DNA of 15,743 nucleotides from an uncultured Collinsella sp. GTDB taxonomy: Bacteria; Actinomycetota; Coriobacteriia; Coriobacteriales; Coriobacteriaceae. Shown in pieces: positions 13,598 through 15,743 of this stretch; positions within the stretch are counted from its first letter, which is position 1, and every line of letters begins with the position of its first letter. The stretch is from the NCBI GenBank assembly GCA_900554985.1, contig USJQ01000003.1, forward strand, positions 1-15,743, in the 5' to 3' direction. Under the pieces are notes generated by a model. The model saw nothing but the letters and a program-made list of their open reading frames with translations, did not search any database and was not told the origin of the DNA. A program made the translations under genes and the position numbers.

Positions 13598-14957
13598 GTG
13601 GAAACCAAACAATACCCCGACATGGAGTGCGACGTCGTCATTGCCGGCTGCGGCGTGGCGGGCCTGTACGCGGCCCTCAATCTGCCGACGAGCACGCGCG
13701 TGGTCATGCTCTCCAAGGGCGCTGTCGACGAGTGCGACTCGATGCTCGCACAGGGCGGCATCTGCGTGCTGCCCGAAGGCTCGGACTACGATGCCTTCTT
13801 TGAGGACACCATGCACGCCGGCCACTACGAGAACCGCCGCGAGAGCGTCGACATCATGATCCGCTCGAGCCGCTCGGTCATTAACGACCTGCTGGCCATG
13901 GGCGTGGACTTTGAGCGCAAGGCCGACGGCAGCCTCGACTTTACCCGCGAGGGCGCACACAGCCGCCCGCGCATTGCCTTCCATGCCGACATTACGGGCA
14001 AGGAGATCACAACCAAGCTGCTCCAGGCCGTTCGCAAGCTGGATAACGTGCAGATTTTGGAGCACGTGGCCATGACCGACATCCTGACGGGCGAGCGTGA
14101 CGGCGCCACGGTGTGCACCGGCGTCGTCGCCGTTCCCGTGGACGAGGACAACTCGGTTCGTCCCGCCGACGAGCTGGCAAATGCCGCCGAGGGCGTGCAT
14201 GCCGGCGAGCCGTTTAAGATCCATGCCCGCCACACGCTGTGGGCGACGGGCGGCATCGGCGGCGTATACGACCATTCGACCAACTACCCGCAGCTCACGG
14301 GCGATGCCTGCTACATCGCTCAGGAGCATGGCATTACGATGGAGCACCTGGACTACGTGCAGATTCACCCCACGGGTCTGTTCTCGCCGCAGCCGGGTCG
14401 CACCTTCCTAATCAGCGAGAGCTGCCGCGGCGAGGGAGCGATTTTGCTCAACGCTGCCGGTGAGCGCTTTACCGACGAGCTTCAGCCGCGCGATGTGGTC
14501 GCCGCCGCTATTCGCGAGCAGATGAAGCTCGACGGCACCGAGCACGAGTGGCTGAGCTTTGCCCCCGTCGACCGCGACGTGGTGACCGGGCACTTCGCCA
14601 ACATCCGCGCGCGCTGCCTGGAGGACGGCCGCGACATCCTGGACGAGCCCATTCCCGTCACACCCACGCAGCACTACTTTATGGGCGGCGTGCCGCACCT
14701 CGATGCCCGAGCTCTACGCTGCGGGCGAGACGGCTTGCAACGGCGTCCACGGCAAGAACCGCCTTGCATCAAACAGCCTGCTCGAGGCGCTGGTCTGGGG
14801 TCGTCGCGCCGCGTGGCGCATGCGTACCGGCGAGTCGCTGGCCGTGGAGCAGGCGGGCGATCCCGCGCTCGATGGCCGTCATCGCACCCTGAGCGCCGAC
14901 ACCCTGGCAATCGATGATTTGGCCCGTGCCGCCGGCACGCAGGCCGTGGAGGAGTAG
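13598..14957 (+). pseudogene. nadB: L-aspartate oxidase NadB, frame broken by a ~17-nt deletion
   Basis: NadB oxidises L-aspartate to iminoaspartate for NadA, using FAD. The GTG at 13598 has GGGAGAGG 6 nt upstream. Frame 1 encodes a normal enzyme up to residue 365: Rossmann motif 'VVIAGCGVAGLYAAL', 'MLAQGGI', 'ATGGIGGVYDHSTN', 'HPTGLF', 'DELQPRDVVAAAI' with the catalytic Arg, and 'HYFMGGV' with the catalytic His. After GGV at about 14690 it runs on as unrelated sequence to a stop at 14917 (439 residues). The expected continuation, '[13 protein letters not shown]' then '[18 protein letters not shown]' (second FAD segment), is in another frame, 14691-14957. Against the E. coli spacing about 17 nt are missing, so this is a deletion. 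Reading-frame slippage would not restore the missing residues. The product is probably inactive, unless the base calls are wrong. Confidence 0.85.
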
Positions 14958-14960
14958 ACC

Positions 14961-15743
14961 ATGAATCCCATTACCATGAAGCTCGTCGTCGATGATCTGA
15001 TTCTGCGGGCTCTGCGCGAGGACATTACCTTTGAGGACGTGAGCACGGCGAGCGTGTGCCCCACGGCGCGTCCCGCCACGGTGGAGCTTATCGCCAAGGC
15101 CGATGGCATCATCGCGGGCTTGGATGTGTTCGCTCGCACCTTTGAGCTGCTGGATTCGCAGAGCGCGGTGCTGTTTGATGTTGCCGACGGTGACGAGGTA
15201 CACGCCGGCGACCACGTGGGTCAGGTGCGCGGCGATGCGCGCGTGCTGCTTTCGGGCGAGCGTGTGGCACTCAACTACCTGCAGCGCATGAGTGGTATCG
15301 CTACCTATACGCACCAGATGGCCGCGGTGCTCGAGGGTACCAAGACCGTGCTTGTCGACACGCGCAAGACCACGCCGGGCATGCGCGTCTTCGAGAAGGC
15401 TGCGGTCGAGATCGGCGGCGGCAGCAACCACCGTTACAACCTGTCGACGGCCGTCATGCTCAAGGACAACCACATCGACGCAGCCGGTGGCGTGACGCGT
15501 GCGATCGAGATGGCGCGCGCCCATGCATCGTTTACCACGACGGTCGAGATCGAGTGCGAGAACCTGGACATGGTACGCGAGGCCGTGGAGGCCGGCGCCG
15601 ATATCATCATGCTCGACAACATGACCCACGACGACATGGCTGCTGCGATTGAGCTTATCGCCGGTCGCGCCAAGACCGAGTGCTCGGGCAACGTGGACGC
15701 CAACAATATCCGCGCGCTCGCCGACCTGGGCGTTGACTTTATT
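14961..15743 (+). CDS. nadC: Nicotinate-nucleotide pyrophosphorylase (QPRTase) NadC, 3' end cut by window edge
   Basis: NadC converts quinolinate and PRPP to nicotinate mononucleotide, CO2 and pyrophosphate. The 261 codons seen are open to the window edge. Roughly 20-30 residues of the usual ~280-290 remain beyond. The motifs are 'LREDITFEDVSTA', 'LSGERVALNYLQRMSGIAT', 'VDTRKTTPGMR' (Arg and Lys that bind quinolinate), 'IGGGSNHRYNLS', 'KDNHI', 'EIECENLDMVREAVEAGAD', 'IMLDNM' and 'ECSGNVDANNIRALADLGVD'. The ATG lies 3 nt after the original nadB stop (14955-14957), and GGAGGAG of the nadB tail serves as its ribosome site. Because the shifted nadB frame stops at 14917, translational coupling to nadC could be weakened. 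Confidence 0.96.
   Translation, partial: MNPITMKLVVDDLILRALREDITFEDVSTASVCPTARPATVELIAKADGIIAGLDVFARTFELLDSQSAVLFDVADGDEVHAGDHVGQVRGDARVLLSGERVALNYLQRMSGIATYTHQMAAVLEGTKTVLVDTRKTTPGMRVFEKAAVEIGGGSNHRYNLSTAVMLKDNHIDAAGGVTRAIEMARAHASFTTTVEIECENLDMVREAVEAGADIIMLDNMTHDDMAAAIELIAGRAKTECSGNVDANNIRALADLGVDFI

Noticed and set aside
14690..14720. Programmed ribosomal frameshift in nadB
   Set aside because: There is no slippery heptamer and, compared with the family, about six residues are missing as well as the frame being changed. A deletion explains both.
1..15743. CRISPR arrays, tRNA or rRNA genes, intact insertion sequences
   Set aside because: No regularly spaced repeats, no tRNA cloverleaf or CCA-type end and no transposase frame were found on either strand by eye.

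Overview
The window looks like a chromosomal segment of a high-GC Actinobacteriota of the class Coriobacteriia, most likely Collinsella or a close relative. This rests on base composition, the style of the surface protein, the nikR-hypFCDE and nadABC gene sets, and a GHKL histidine-kinase remnant of a type common in that group. No rRNA or marker gene fixes the species, so the assignment is inference.

Layout. (1) Bases 1-4831, plus strand: a cobalamin riboswitch whose extreme 5' side is cut by the window edge, then a leader with a possible Shine-Dalgarno-sequestering helix, then one very large secreted, membrane-anchored modular protein. It carries two beta-helix-like modules, a FIVAR-type module, Ig-like repeats and a C-terminal alpha-alpha toroid resembling the cobalamin-binding fold of transcobalamin. 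The riboswitch and the toroid together suggest a B12-capturing surface protein. (2) Bases 5013-10857, minus strand: a nickel/hydrogenase-maturation operon. In transcription order it holds an 82-residue unknown His-rich protein, nikR with an unusual His/Cys-rich N-terminus, hypF, hypC, hypD and hypE. It converges on the surface gene, and an 18-bp hairpin terminator lies between them. hypA, hypB and hydrogenase structural genes are not in the window. (3) Bases 11078-12107: thioredoxin trxA (minus) diverging from a plus-strand gene whose product looks like a degenerate uracil-DNA-glycosylase-fold protein. (4) Bases 12108-12515: a gene-poor stretch with the orphan C-terminal tail of a histidine kinase and a striking 19-bp inverted repeat lying over the predicted nadA promoter. 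(5) Bases 12516-15743, plus strand: the nadA-nadB-nadC NAD biosynthesis operon. nadA is intact and nadC runs off the edge. nadB is interrupted by an apparent deletion of about 17 nt that shifts the frame and removes its second FAD-binding segment. A degraded REP-like palindrome sits between nadA and nadB.

How the parts work together. NikR would sense Ni(II) and set expression of the Hyp machinery, which builds the Fe(CN)2CO group of [NiFe]-hydrogenase. NadA, NadB and NadC would convert aspartate to nicotinate mononucleotide, probably under a niacin-type repressor acting at the palindrome. If the nadB lesion is real, this strain probably cannot make quinolinate by the usual route and would depend on niacin salvage. 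The most novel-looking items are the riboswitch-controlled transcobalamin-like surface protein, the NikR-coupled 82-residue protein, the His/Cys-extended NikR and the UDG-like protein without the usual catalytic motif.
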